DNA of 64,000 bases from Rhabditophanes sp. KR3021 (lineage: Eukaryota > Nematoda > Chromadorea > Rhabditida > Alloionematidae). Position numbers and translations under genes: made by a program. The notes under the pieces are model-generated. The model searched no databases. It saw only the letters and a list, made by a program, of their open reading frames with translations, and was not told where the DNA came from. The stretch covers positions 5,642,001 through 5,706,000 of the forward strand of contig CAUJLY010000004.1 of assembly GCA_963281155.1 (NCBI GenBank). Reading direction: 5' to 3'. Position 1 is the first letter of the stretch, and the number at the start of each line of letters is the position of its first letter. This document shows, piece by piece, positions 25,944-42,575 of the stretch.

Positions 25944-26699
25944 ATGGCTGACTGGCCACATTATACAGATTGCCAAAGTAGTAAAAAAAGCTCAGCGGCA
26001 AGCTTCCTTTCTGATTTGTCAGTGGAAAATAGTAGGGGTCATCAACAATTCGATTGCGAACAATTTACCCAAACTACGAGATTAAGAATAGAAGACCTAG
26101 GAAAGCACTTTCACATGGCTGATTCTTATAGTACATGCGATCCAACGTATCATCGATCCTTGCATCTTACAGATATTGGATGCAACGGAGAAAGTCGCCA
26201 TCAATATAGTGTACAACGAAAAACATATTTTAACATGAAAGATCCTGAATGCTGTATTGATTCAGGCAATGATTCAGAAAGTGGATCGAAAAGCCAGACT
26301 CGAACGACATTATGCACACCTGATTCTGAAACAGAAACAATGTCAAGTGAGTGTTTTCCTTTAGATACAGGATCTTACAATACTGCAGTTAACAAAATCA
26401 CACTTAATTCCGACGCTACTCAAAGGGATCAGGAGATAAAAGATAAAATTATCCAAGACTTGTATGAATTGGAATCCATGGTTGATCGTGTAGTACATCC
26501 TCAAGACGTTTCCAACAGAATTAATGCTCAGGTAAGTAATGCATTTTTGTTAATATAAAAAGTATTTTAGCTGGAAGAAGTCCCAAATTGGACAGATGAT
26601 GTCTCACCCCCAAATGCGATATTTCTCATCAACACTTTCTTAGTCAGTGAAATCAAGAAAACAAGTGAATCTCGTGAAAAAAAAAGTCAGTCTATGTAG
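25944..26699 (+). CDS. Unrecognised soluble protein
   Basis: Two exons, 25944-26531 and 26571-26699, are joined by a 39-nt intron (GTAAGT...TTTTAG) in phase 0, giving 238 residues. The N-terminal two thirds is Ser/Thr/Asp-rich and probably disordered (CCIDSGNDSESGSKSQTRT). A more ordered C-terminal part follows (KDKIIQDLYELESMVDRVV, LEEVPNWTDDVSPPNAIFLI). The ATG directly follows TTTGCTCATTATAG, a good 3' splice site, so either an upstream exon is missing or this is a spliced-leader acceptor. I do not recognise the family. No signal peptide or membrane segment is visible. Confidence 0.6.
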
Positions 26700-28410
26700 A
26701 TATACACAAACCCTTTATTAAATAGACTATTTCATTTATCAGTTATGCTTCATATTACTAAATCTATTTATTGCCAATATAATATGAAGTTTCATCTTTC
26801 CAACTATTTTAATAAAATGTTTCATCAATATAAATGATTTGTTATTGTGTGCTTCATTATGCGTTCTTCATCATAGATTGCAAATTGTTACTCATTTTGG
26901 CAATCCTTCATTCAGTTTAAACAGGATCAAAGGTTCTAACTGATTAAAATTTGTAAAAACGATGAAAACAATTTTTACAAAATATGGGAAATTATTTGTA
27001 TAAAAAATGCAAAAATGATTAGTTGATATTTACAAGTCTGCACGATTTTACAGTAGTTTTTGAGACATTATTCAAGCTTAATGAATAATATTAATTTCAA
27101 ATAGAACAATTATAAGTCGTAATATCGAATATAAAAGTTTAACCTTTACTGCCGTGAATTTTGCGTAATTTTGATATACATTTAACTCAAATATTCAATC
27201 CTTGTCGTCTCGTAATTGTTACAAATATGTAGCATCAATGGTTAATAACAAATTGCCTTCTTATTCAAGTGGTATCCTATCAATTTAATAACCAACAAAA
27301 GTGTCACGATGGCCTTTATAGCCTGATTGCACCAAAAGTCAATCAGAGGCCTCTTAGTTTAATAATTATTGAATAATGTCCGTGGTGTTACATTTCATAA
27401 CAAGTTTTGATTTGAGAAACTTTCTATTTTAAACTTGATAAAAAATTGTTATTTATTTTAAATGTTCATAGAGTGTTTGTTATTTAAAACGTTGATGTAA
27501 TGAGTATTATTTATTTCGTCCTAAAGAATATTTAATAAATTTAAAGCGTATTGCTGAAGTCGAAGATATGAAATAAGGTTAATATTTGAAATCAAATGTG
27601 TCAGAAAATTATTTAATAAGTTATTATTTTTCATCTTAAAAAATATCATTAAGCCTTACATAAATTATCCTAAGTAAAGATTACGTTTCTTTGTTAACTA
27701 TGCAATCTCTTTTGAAGCAATTATAATGATACAATGTCAGAAGCACTTATTACTTTTAACCTGCTTTTGTCAATCATACTCTTCTACAACTCATGCTCAA
27801 GCCTTTGAGTGACAACTTTTTACTAAATGATGGCATTTTATTTTGCATATAAACCTCATTAGCGTAAGCTAATTTGATTGAGTTTAGTTGATAGTGAGGT
27901 TATATCTACAAACTAATCTCTCTTTTTTAATAATAAACAATTGGAATATTTAAACTATTCCAGGTTATTTAAAACACATTGATGGGTGATATTTGATTGC
28001 TGACTTAACTGAATAAGGCGTAACACCAAGTGATTTATGATTGTGAGGATGTTGTAAATGTTTTGAAACCATAAATTATTATATTTTTATAAACAATCAT
28101 TTTTTACCTAATTATAATTTCGCGTATGTCAACGTTTTGGCAAAAGATGATAAATTTATATTATAGAATTCTGGCTGATACTTCAATTACTAGTTATTGT
28201 TTTTACTAATCCTACGTATGTTTTACTATTTATTACATCACATCTGCACCCACAACGTTCATAATTTTTTAGTTGTAGACAAGATCATTTAAAATTATCA
28301 AATTAAAAATAACGCGTTATATCAATTAACCTTCGCTGTTGTTTAGCTTATTAAAAAATCAAGAGCCAATAAACTTTTTGTAAATTAATTGGCGTCTGGG
28401 TGTATTAAAG
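26700..28410. other. Intergenic region, nothing recognised
   Basis: AT-rich sequence without a supported exon, RNA gene or repeat between two plus-strand genes. Confidence 0.5.
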
Positions 28411-29010
28411 ATGCTGTTCATGACAAGTAGAAATTATTCTTTACCTACTGATATGCAGAACGGTCACACTTATGATAATAACTCTTTGCAAGAAAAAATC
28501 CGTGTTACCGTGAGTTATACTATTTATCGAACCTTGTTAAAAATTTATTTTCAGAAGCTATGTGCTATTGTTGTTGGAATATATTTCATGACATCCCTAA
28601 TTTACGTATTTCTCGACATGCCTCGGTCCTTACTTGCAATCCTGGTTCCCGTATTATTGGTTCCACTAACAATTGTAATCATAAAACATAATTCAAAGCA
28701 CTCTCGTCGAATTATTCTTAACGGAACTGCATTTTGCATAGTCGTAAAAATATGCGGAATCTTTTTTTACATTTCAAGCTTAAGTCATGGTAATGAATAC
28801 GACACCTTAATTGAAAGGAATTTTGCCAAGAAAGTTGCTACAAATGAAGACATATTTATGAAGACTGATTTGAAGGTGTTCGTCCTCGTAATCATAACCC
28901 TAATTGAATTCATAACCTTCATATCCTTTGGCTGCATTCAATGGCATTATCTTGCATTTAGAAAAGTTGAAGACAAGCAACATAATCATTCACGTATCGT
29001 CGAATTTTAA
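28411..29010 (+). CDS. Predicted four-transmembrane protein, family unknown
   Basis: The ORF encodes up to 199 residues with four hydrophobic spans: LCAIVVGIYFMTSLIYVFL, LLAILVPVLLVPLTIVIIK, GTAFCIVVKICGIFFYISS and VFVLVIITLIEFITFISFG. The ends are polar. A 45-nt segment at 28510-28554 has perfect intron ends (GTGAGT...TTTTCAG) and, being a multiple of three without a stop, can also be read through. The spliced form would be 184 residues. The layout resembles small tetraspan/MARVEL-like membrane proteins, but no diagnostic motif was found, so no function is given. Confidence 0.65.
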   Translation: MLFMTSRNYSLPTDMQNGHTYDNNSLQEKIRVTVSYTIYRTLLKIYFQKLCAIVVGIYFMTSLIYVFLDMPRSLLAILVPVLLVPLTIVIIKHNSKHSRRIILNGTAFCIVVKICGIFFYISSLSHGNEYDTLIERNFAKKVATNEDIFMKTDLKVFVLVIITLIEFITFISFGCIQWHYLAFRKVEDKQHNHSRIVEF

Positions 29011-29389
29011 AGTAAATTTTGATTTTAATTACCACCGATATAATAAAGAGATCTCTTTGAAGCAATTGGTTGTTTTTTGTTTTGAAGGAACGATTTTAAT
29101 GTTCTCATTAAAATAATTAAAATCAGTTGGTTATATTCTTTTGATCAAAATAAGTCATAAATAAAGACATAAAATAGACAAAATGTGTGTATGTTTATAT
29201 TAATGTTAGTTAAAAAATACTCATAAATTAATGTTTATAATATTTTCAAGTATCTTTCAGAAATAGGTACATATAGATATGAAAAACCATTATGTATTGT
29301 TTGTTTTAAATAGATATGATACAATTGAGTAGATTCAATAAAGTGTGCCATTCGGTGCATTAGTAAGTGAATACAATTCATATGATGGT

Positions 29390-34170
<4,781 letters not shown>

Positions 34171-34800
34171 GTCGTAATTAATTCAAAATGCAAATATGTT
34201 CCGGAATGGGACAATTACTTGAAATCAGCTGATTAGAATAAATAGATTATGATTGTTTTTGAAGGTGCTGCTTCTTCAACTAAACACCCTTTGCAAATGA
34301 CAAATATTTGACTTGATTTAGTAGATAAAAATCTTTGTTAGCAAGTGGATGCACAATCAAAAGATTGATTCTGAATAAAAGTGCTTACAGGTAATGCAAA
34401 TTGGTATATTAAATTGATAAGAAATGGAATGCTAGTGATCACAACCCTGAATCATCAACTAAATTTTGACACTAAAGTTATGTTAAAAAAGCCAGCTCAG
34501 TTAATAAACAAAGACCTTTTTAGAACGATCTCCCAAGAAATCTAGTTGAGAGTTTATGCGCTTAAATCAAAACAAAAAACCGAGCTCCCACATCTTGTGA
34601 CTCCTGCCACGCCAACCAAAAATGATGAGATTCAAACGTTGGAGTGACGTACCAACTTGCTTACAATGATACAACTAATCGCTTTCAACAACATCATCTA
34701 TATAATTTGAATAATCATTTCCCTTAGTTGCATTCGCTCTCCTTTACGCTTGTCTTTTTAAAAACACTAATAAATCTCTTTTTATAGCTTCCGTATCAAA

Positions 34801-35613
34801 ATGCCACTATTATCTGAATGCAAATCCGAATTCGAAGAGATGGAATCCTTCAAGAAAGCTATGGACGAAGTTAGCAGCAAGCCACTTTGGATGCAGGGCC
34901 ACCACATCGAACGTCATGGGTGGAATCCATACTCAATGGAAGGAGGTTCCACTTGCGCCATTGCAGGGGAAAACTTTGTTGTTGTTGCAGCCGATACTCG
35001 TATGACACAACACGAAGTAAACATTATTACTCGTGATGCTGAAAAGATCCACACTCTCAACAATAAAATAATTCTGGCTACTTCTGGATTTTACGGAGAT
35101 GTCTTGGAATTGAACAGACTTCTAGAATCTAGACTTCACAAATTCAGATTTGACTATCGTAAAGATATGACCGTTGACTTATGCTCAGAACTTTTGGCCA
35201 GAAACCTCTACAACAGAAGATTCTTCCCATTCTACACTGGAGCTGTTTTAGCCGGAATCGACGAGAAAGGTAAAATTAAATGGGGTAATGTTATATTTCA
35301 ATTTATGATTTTAGGAAAAGGAGCCGTTTATTCATATGATCCAGTTGGTTGTATCGAACGTTGTGGATATACTGCTTCCGGCACCGGTGAACCTCTTATT
35401 ATTCCTTTCCTTGATTGCCAAGTAGGTCATTGTACTCAAACTGGCGAGTTCCAAAAACCTGAATTGACATTGGAAAGAGCTACTGGTTTGATCAAGGATG
35501 TATTCCGCATGGTTGCTGAACGTGAAATCGGTACTGGAGACAAAATCAACCTGGTTATTGCTGAAGCCGGCAAACCAATCAGACGCATGTACCTTCCACT
35601 TCGTGAAGATTAA
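34801..35613 (+). CDS. PSMB1: 20S proteasome subunit beta-6 (beta type-1)
   Basis: Non-catalytic beta ring subunit of the 20S proteasome. Exons 34801-35269 and 35315-35613 give 255 residues. Family motifs: GGSTCAIAGENFVVVAADTR, SGFYGDVLELNRLLESRL, NRRFFPFYTGAVLAGIDEKG, KGAVYSYDPVG and IKDVFRMVAEREIGTGDKI. These match PSMB1 throughout and the length fits. The catalytic Thr-1 of active beta subunits is absent, as expected for beta-6. The 45-nt intron (GTAAAATT...TTTTAG) is a multiple of three with no stop, so the unspliced message would add 15 residues in the middle of DEKG|KGAVY. Conservation shows it must be removed. The ATG follows directly after an AAA context. Confidence 0.95.
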   Translation: MPLLSECKSEFEEMESFKKAMDEVSSKPLWMQGHHIERHGWNPYSMEGGSTCAIAGENFVVVAADTRMTQHEVNIITRDAEKIHTLNNKIILATSGFYGDVLELNRLLESRLHKFRFDYRKDMTVDLCSELLARNLYNRRFFPFYTGAVLAGIDEKGKIKWGNVIFQFMILGKGAVYSYDPVGCIERCGYTASGTGEPLIIPFLDCQVGHCTQTGEFQKPELTLERATGLIKDVFRMVAEREIGTGDKINLVIAEAGKPIRRMYLPLRED

Positions 35614-36881
35614 ATCAAACATAAAATTAAATAAATGTTCTTAGTTCTGCTTATAATTACACACCAACTGTCTCAACACAAAGATTAACAAATATTTGCT
35701 GATTTTTTTGCTTAACGAATATTAAAAAACCTTTGCTAAAGATCACGACCTTCTAACTATTGTACTCCTATCTAAGTGTTATCAAACAAAATTCCTCTGG
35801 ACCAATTACACAATATAATTATTTGCTGAACATGTATATTTATTTCATAATTTTGTCTTCTAATTGTATGCACCACGGTGGCGACTATATTTATTGAGAA
35901 TACATTTTAACCAACCATTCTTTTTGCATAAATTATAATTTTTAAATCGAGATATGTACAAATAAATATACATTTAAACTCACGATCAAACACCTTTTGA
36001 CACAAATTGCAAGGTTTTATCATCCTTTTTAATATCTATAAAAAACTCATTGTTATGTTGACAACTTTTTGACATTATAATTTAAACTTTGCAGGTCAAG
36101 TCATAAATATTTTCATAATGCGTTCAAAAATGTTTCTTACTTTTTATATGCCTAGTAATAATTGATTTTTAGTGTAGTACACACTTTGTCAACTTATAAT
36201 TTAGTATTACTAAACTATGAACATTTATTTATTCCCATACATATGTGTACTGAAAATCAATTAAATATATTTTTTATGTGTCTATAAGTATTCTGAATAT
36301 TTAGTAAGCAATATCTAAAGCCATGTTAATAATTTTTTAGCTTTTCTTTGATAAGTTAAATGCAAATATATTTGTGGGCCGCTTTGGCCTTAGTTGTTGA
36401 TAACAGCTGTCTCATAGTGGTTGTGAGAGTAGTGTTAGTTAGAGGAGAGGAAAAACGAGTACGGAAATCAATGACGATTTTCTATATGCAATATGTGTTT
36501 GTATTATTATTCATTTTTGTATCAATCTTTATCCAGATAATTAATATTACTAATTTTAGTTCATAACCTTTCTATTGTTATCACCTTTAATTCAGATTAC
36601 GTGTCTTAATGCTGATTGCATGATGTCGCCATTCACTATTGTTTAAAGGTTACTTTTCATGATAAGGTCAACAATTGAGCTCCATCTTTCGTCATCAACA
36701 CACTTTACGATCACGAGCATATTTACTTCCTTACGACCATTTATTAATTATTCATGTCTAATTCAATGATACTTTGGTTTTAAATAATCATATTTTATTT
36801 TCAGTTCCAAACAAATGTACTACACTATTTTATGAGTACATTAACCAAGTATAGCAATATTCATCTATAAGAAAATTTATC
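35614..36881. other. Intergenic region between PSMB1 and SUN-domain gene
   Basis: AT-rich. It contains a short hydrophobic ORF (36360-36566) with no splice context or homology. Nothing else was seen; promoter elements of the downstream gene may lie here. Confidence 0.5.
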
Positions 36882-39800
36882 ATGGCGAATATATATTCTG
36901 CAAAACCAACTAGTACCTTTATCTTATTTAAAACAAGGAAGAAGATAGATTACGTTTTTATTACTTTATTGGTGTTAACAAGTATTACATACGGTTACAA
37001 AGGGAATGCATTTAGTAAAGAGAGTGAAAGTGGAATATTGAGAAAGTCTCATTTCCTGGAAAATACCGTTAATGGAGAAGATGGTTGTGAAGCACGTTAT
37101 ACATCGAGCTGGAATAACATACATATGCCTAATTACAGTGACAAATTAAAAGAGCGATGCAGTTTAACGCCTGATAGGTTAGTTTAACTTTATACTGCAA
37201 AAATAAAACAAAATTACTACAATGTTATTAAAAAACTAGGATGATACTTTTATCTTGATTTTTTGAGGAAATCATGTTTGAGAGGATTTGACCTAAAATG
37301 GTGTTACCAAAAGACATTTATTATATTTATATATTTTAAAATGTATATATTTATTAATACCATCAAAATATGCAGAGATTTTTATTGTATAAAAAGACAA
37401 TTGTGAGTATTGAATAATAATGGAGATTTTTTGTTCATTGGATATAAAGTAGTTTTGGAAACATCTTTTTCTTTACCATTTATTTATTATGTAAATGATT
37501 AAAATGATATAAGGTGTTGTTTCGATAAGATGTGTATAAGTCAGCTGCTATTTTACATAATATATTCGTTAAAAATAGATTTTATTATACTTTGATTAGT
37601 TTGATGATCAGCGAACCTCTTTGATCATAATTATTATTTAGCATTAGTTGTATATTATCCTATATCAAAGAGCTGATAGCTCATTTAATATGAAGGAAGT
37701 TGCAAAAATAGAGTGTAATATTTACATTTAACAGGCGTGAGTGTATTTGATTTGCGTCAATTTAAATCTGTTTAATTTTTTATATTGTTTAAAATTCTTA
37801 TTCATTTGCCTTTCTATAAAATATATATTATATTTAGGAGCATGACATTTATAAATAGTTTTAACAATCGAGACAGCGCATACCTTACTAATTCAACAAT
37901 CAAAATGATAATAAAATGTTTGGTTTGATAGCTTTTAATTATATTCACATGCTATTTGTTTAAAATTTTACTTTTAAAGAGAGATTTAAAATTGGATGAG
38001 ATGAATTTTTCGTGGATTATATATATTTTATTAGTTTTTATGCGAATAATGGGTTTGATTTTTCTGTTTAAAACGTGCTTTTGCATAATTTTTGACAAAT
38101 TGTATGTAATTATAATAATTTTAACACATACGTGTACATATAAAGTTAAACATAAATAAATATTACATTATATCACATAATATTTTCTTTTTGTTCAGAT
38201 TTTTATTGCATTTTCATATTTCCTAACACAAAAATCAGATTTGTTTACATGATTTCAATACGAGGGCGATATTAGTTTATATTACGCTAATAATATAAGC
38301 GACAATTATTGTCGTCTTTCACATAAGAATAAAAATAATTCTATTTCGTTGGATATCCATTCATATGAAGATAGTTTTTTGGTTTCAAAAAATATTAACT
38401 TTTCAAGTTGTTTACTGTTGCCTAGTGACATTGTAGGGAATTTAAATATGTAGTAATTTTTATTTATTTCTTTTTTTTCAGTGTTATGGCGAATGACATA
38501 GAAAGTATCAATGGATTAGATAGACATCAACAAGAAAACAGATCATCGTCTGCCGTTGATATTGGTGTTAAAAAGGGAGATAGTGAATTGGTCGAAGAAA
38601 AACCCTGTAACAAGGATGAAAACTATAACAAAATTGACAATCGATCAATAAGAACTGCAGGCAATACAATTGAATCGGGTTCTAATTTTGAAATGACAAA
38701 AGAAGGAAGCAATAAAACGATAGAAGAAAAAGTTGGTACTGAAACAACTATAAACACATCAAATTCATCTGAAGATGGTGATTCGAAGGAACCTCCGATT
38801 GCTCCCTTTGATGAATGGACGAAGGAGAAATTAAAACTAACAAATGGCGGAGACCCCAATTTAAACGCCGTGAACACTAACTCTGATCTTAATCAACAAA
38901 ATCCTGCAATATCTCCACTTGAACCACTCTTACATCCAACCATTACAAAAAGGAATTATGCGAGTAAGCCAAGAGAATCAAAATATTTATTAAAATTAAA
39001 AGAGGGAATGCAAATATTACTAGCCATCTTGAGTTTGAATGTCCTTTCGGTCAAGGCGTCAGCGATTAGACACGCATTGACACAATTGAACAAGTAGACG
39101 TCTGGCATCGAGCATTTGCTGTGGCCGAATTTCGTGATCTGATCCTTGAATCTTTCCACCAAGATAAACTCAATATTATTAGCTGATTCTTTAGTAGGTA
39201 CTGGAAGTTTGAGGTGGAGTGTTTCATTTGGGTGTGTTCTGTCATGTCGACTATAGACTCCTTTATGTCAAACAAGTCACTGTTCTTTAACACATGATTG
39301 AACTTTTGGAAGTGTTGATCAGTCCTGCCATCCTTCCATGATTCGCCTACATGAAAAATTCCATTCTCAAACATTGGATAATCGGTAAAAATGTTGAGGC
39401 GTTTCTTGAGTCAATTAGGAAGTAAACGTAGGCTTGGTATTCCTCAGAAGCATTTTTCCATCCAGACCAAATTTTGTCCAAACATTTAAAGACATTGAAC
39501 TTGGCATTGTGTTTTAGCTCATTCTGCTTAATTCTTCACAAGCTCGTAATTAATGTGACTTGATAAGATATCATTATTACCAGCAACCAGCTTGCAATGT
39601 GTGCAATACGTTTCTTCTGGACATTCTTTCTCTTCCACGTGATGTTCTAAAAATGCTTCAGTTTTAAATTTGAGATGACATTAATTGCATTGAATTTGGG
39701 CTTTTGAAATTCAAGATTAGCAAGTCTTTTCATTTATAACTAGCTTCTTCGGCGTTGAATAATACTTCTCAGTGTTGATTTGTCTAGACTTGAAATTATT

Positions 39801-42030
39801 CACAAAGACAGAAGGGATGGTTTCCAAATTTCTCAAACTTAGGCCTTATTCTCCTAACATCATTCCTAGTCGGCAATTCCAAGATTTCGTTAAGCTTTAT
39901 TCTAATCTCAAATTCCAATACTCCTCCATAGTTTTACTCCAGTTGAATGAATGGACAACCAAAATAAAGAGGCAACAGTTAGTAAATGTTATAAGTTAAA
40001 TAACAATATAAATTAATTAATAACAAGAACAAATTTGAAGTAAATAATACGCAAAATGTTCTTTTAAAACGAAACCTTTGACTTGTAGTTTACTTCAAGT
40101 TACACCTTAGTATACAATGCAATATTTACTTAAAATGTCTTCAGGTAAAGAATGCGGAGCCAAAGTTTTATTATCGAATGATGAGGCAGAATTTAAGACT
40201 GCAATTTTAAATGACAAAGAACGCGACATCTATATGAGAAATCCTTGTGACAAGGCCGATCAAAAGTTTGTTGTTGTGGAGTTATGCGAGACAATTGTTC
40301 CAATGACAGTTGAATTAGCAAATTTCGAATTATTTTCATCGGGTCCAAATTTGTTCAAAGTGTACATAAGTGAACGATTTCCGTCAGCTGATTGGATGTT
40401 AGTAGGAGAATTTGAAATGCAGAACAATAGAGACATCCAAAAATTTGCTCTTAAAAAGACAGGTGTATTTGCCAAATATATAAAATTAGAATTGTTGTCA
40501 CACTGGGGCAAGGAGCATTATTGTACTTTGTCGATGGTCCGGATATTTGGAGTCAGTATGGTAGATGAATATGAAGCGGAGGCGTCAGCAATCAGTGCCC
40601 CGCCCCCTAGTATGCCATCTAGCATACTATCTAATACACCACCTATTCTAATACCATCGCAAATTTCTGTTGAACAACCTTCTGAATCTACGGAAAAAGA
40701 TGTTAAAGTTGATGATGAAAATACAACACAGCCGGTTATCGTGAAAACACTTGTTGACAAAGTTGTAAATGCGGTGGGCTCCCAAATAGAAGGAATCATC
40801 AGGACGGTGATGAGTAATGGGGATTTGAATGCCACTAAAATCAAAGCCATTCCACCTGTTACATTGAAAGAAATGTGTGCAATACCGAAAGCAAACTCTT
40901 CCTATGAATTATGTTATTTTTTTAATCACGTAATAAGATATGCAAAAGTCAATGACGTAAGTCTGAAGAAACAGGAACAGAAACGTCCTATGCCAATGGC
41001 TAGGAACATTGATTATTTAAAGCAAAGGGATGTGTATGGAAGGAAAAAGAAGGCTCAACGACGTTTATTAATTAATCAAAGAGTAAAAGCTTTAAAACTG
41101 AAGAAAGAAGAGGTAAAGACAATTGAAAAAAAGATCATTATTCAAAATGGAGGAGATCACTCACTTCCGGCTGCATCAACTAACTACAAGGAATCTGTTT
41201 TTTTGAAGTTAAGCAAACGGCTATCAAATTTAGAATTAAATATTTCTTTAAGTAGTGAATATCTAGGCGAATTAAGTAAGAGATATGTCCAACAAACGAA
41301 TGATAACAAGAAAATGCATGAAAATACAATTAAGAAAAGCGAGGATTTGGTTAAGCATATGATGCTGAAGTTTAAAAAGGAATTGTCCAGGGATGTTACT
41401 TCTTTGAGAAAAGAACTTATCAAAATTCGGAACTTCTCAAAACACTCTCCAAAATCAATCTTTGAAAATGCATTAAGTGTTACCGAGAAACCTTCCACAA
41501 TTCCTGATGAATGCATGGCCGAACCTACTTTACTTATCCATCAAGGAAATGATAATATCTGGACAACGGAGCAAGTCGTTTATGTTGCTTTGAGCGCCCA
41601 ATGTTTTACAATTTTTACAATTTTCTTATTTCAATACATATTTTCACGAATGTCTAGATCCAAGGAATTGAAAAATGACGAAGTTGAAGTGTTACGCAAA
41701 GAGATAGAGAACATCAAAAAGGAAATAAAAGACAAGAACGTGGAGACGTCATCAAACAATGTAGATCAATTTGCAAACAAGAAAAGAAAAAAGCGAAACA
41801 GGAAATTGGTCATCCATGTCGATAATGAATGGGACTCGGCTTTAGACGTACCCTCCATCCCATCCGAAACTCCTACTCCCTCTGAATTCAGTCTAGAATC
41901 AGATAGACTTCCTCTTCCATCCTCTGTTCACGACTATCATAACAAAAATATGATAAATAATGGCTTTCAAATACACTCAAATAAAAAGAATTCGAAACTC
42001 AAGAAAATGAATATAAACTTTATCAAATAA
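36882..42030 (+). CDS. SUCO-like: SUCO/SLP-type SUN-domain membrane protein
   Basis: Homologue of SUCO (osteopotentia/SLP) proteins: ER or nuclear-envelope membrane proteins with a mid-protein SUN domain. Exons 36882-37177, 38482-38963 and 40145-42030 give 887 residues. Exon 1 carries a hydrophobic signal (YVFITLLVLTSITYG). The junction of exons 2 and 3 restores the family signature RNYASKECGAK. The SUN domain follows (about residues 262-400: IYMRNPCDK, LCETIVPMTVELANFELFSS, YIKLELLSHWGKEHYCTLS, IFGVSMVDEYE). Downstream is the conserved ESVFLKLSKRLSNLELN, SLSSEYLGELSKRY coiled-coil block, then a transmembrane segment near residue 740 (VALSAQCFTIFTIFLFQYIF) and a basic tail. Exon 2 has its own in-frame ATG (38486), so a form without the signal sequence is possible. 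Intron 2 (1181 bp) holds an antisense relic. Confidence 0.92.
39069..39790 (-). mobile_element. Decayed antisense relic with Cys/His motifs in SUCO-like intron
   Basis: Within intron 2 of the SUN-domain gene, the opposite strand carries broken coding-like segments. One (about 39545-39690) has a zinc-finger-like pattern (CHLKFKTEAFLEHHVEEKEC followed by CTHC and a later His). Another (about 39395-39520) reads LDKIWSGWKNASEEYQAYVY. A third is the frame at 39066-39374 beginning MFENGIFHVGESWKDGRTDQ. Stops and frame changes separate them. The unit is a relic of an inserted gene or element. The family is unknown, and no terminal repeat was detected by eye. Confidence 0.4.
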
Positions 42031-42575
42031 TAATTTTTTATTGTAACTCATTCTATAGAAACTGCAAGCAGATTCAAGACAATATTTTTCTTTTCATTTA
42101 ACCATTAATTTTCTCGATCATTCAAAATGCGGGTTTTGATTTTAATAAAGTATTATTTTTACCAAAGTTTTGCTTTAATTTTGTTTTCTAACTTTAGAAA
42201 TTCTTGATATGATTTGTATTTTATCTTTTAATAATTTGAACTTTAGTAATGTCTTTTTGAATTCCGCAAAACATCATGGCATTATTGGAATAGTTCAGGT
42301 AATTGTTTTATACCAATAATAGAGTAAAATGAGTGTTGCAACCACGTTATATTTTGAACACAGTTCTTGATTTAATATTGAAATTTTGTTTGTATTAGAG
42401 AAAAGAATTGTTGTAGACAAAATTTGAATATAAGCTAACTTTTAATTGTAGGACAAATATATTTATATAAACAGTCCCAATGATTGAACGATACGTTATT
42501 TTTAGTCTTCTTAACATAATCACTTTTGCTTTGATTATACTTACTTCGACAAAAACCTGTTGTATTGTTTTAATC

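Noticed and set aside
36360..36566. Small hydrophobic ORF with two apparent membrane segments
   Set aside because: T-rich AT-biased DNA readily encodes Phe/Ile/Leu/Val; no splice sites, homology or neighbours support it.
38623..38877. 84-residue ORF antisense to SUN-domain exon 2
   Set aside because: Complement of a low-complexity sense exon; no independent evidence.
39066..39374. Intact 102-residue gene in the SUN-domain intron
   Set aside because: The coding signal continues upstream in other frames with stops, so the ORF is one fragment of a decayed unit.
40518..40850. 110-residue Ser/Ile-rich ORF antisense to the SUN-domain gene
   Set aside because: Mirror of the sense coding sequence; composition explained by the sense codons.
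42480..42575. Upstream ATG adding a hydrophobic N-terminus to the 42.6-kb gene
   Set aside because: Possible, but the stretch has intergenic base composition and the ATGATG at 42576 is a simpler start; noted in the gene entry.
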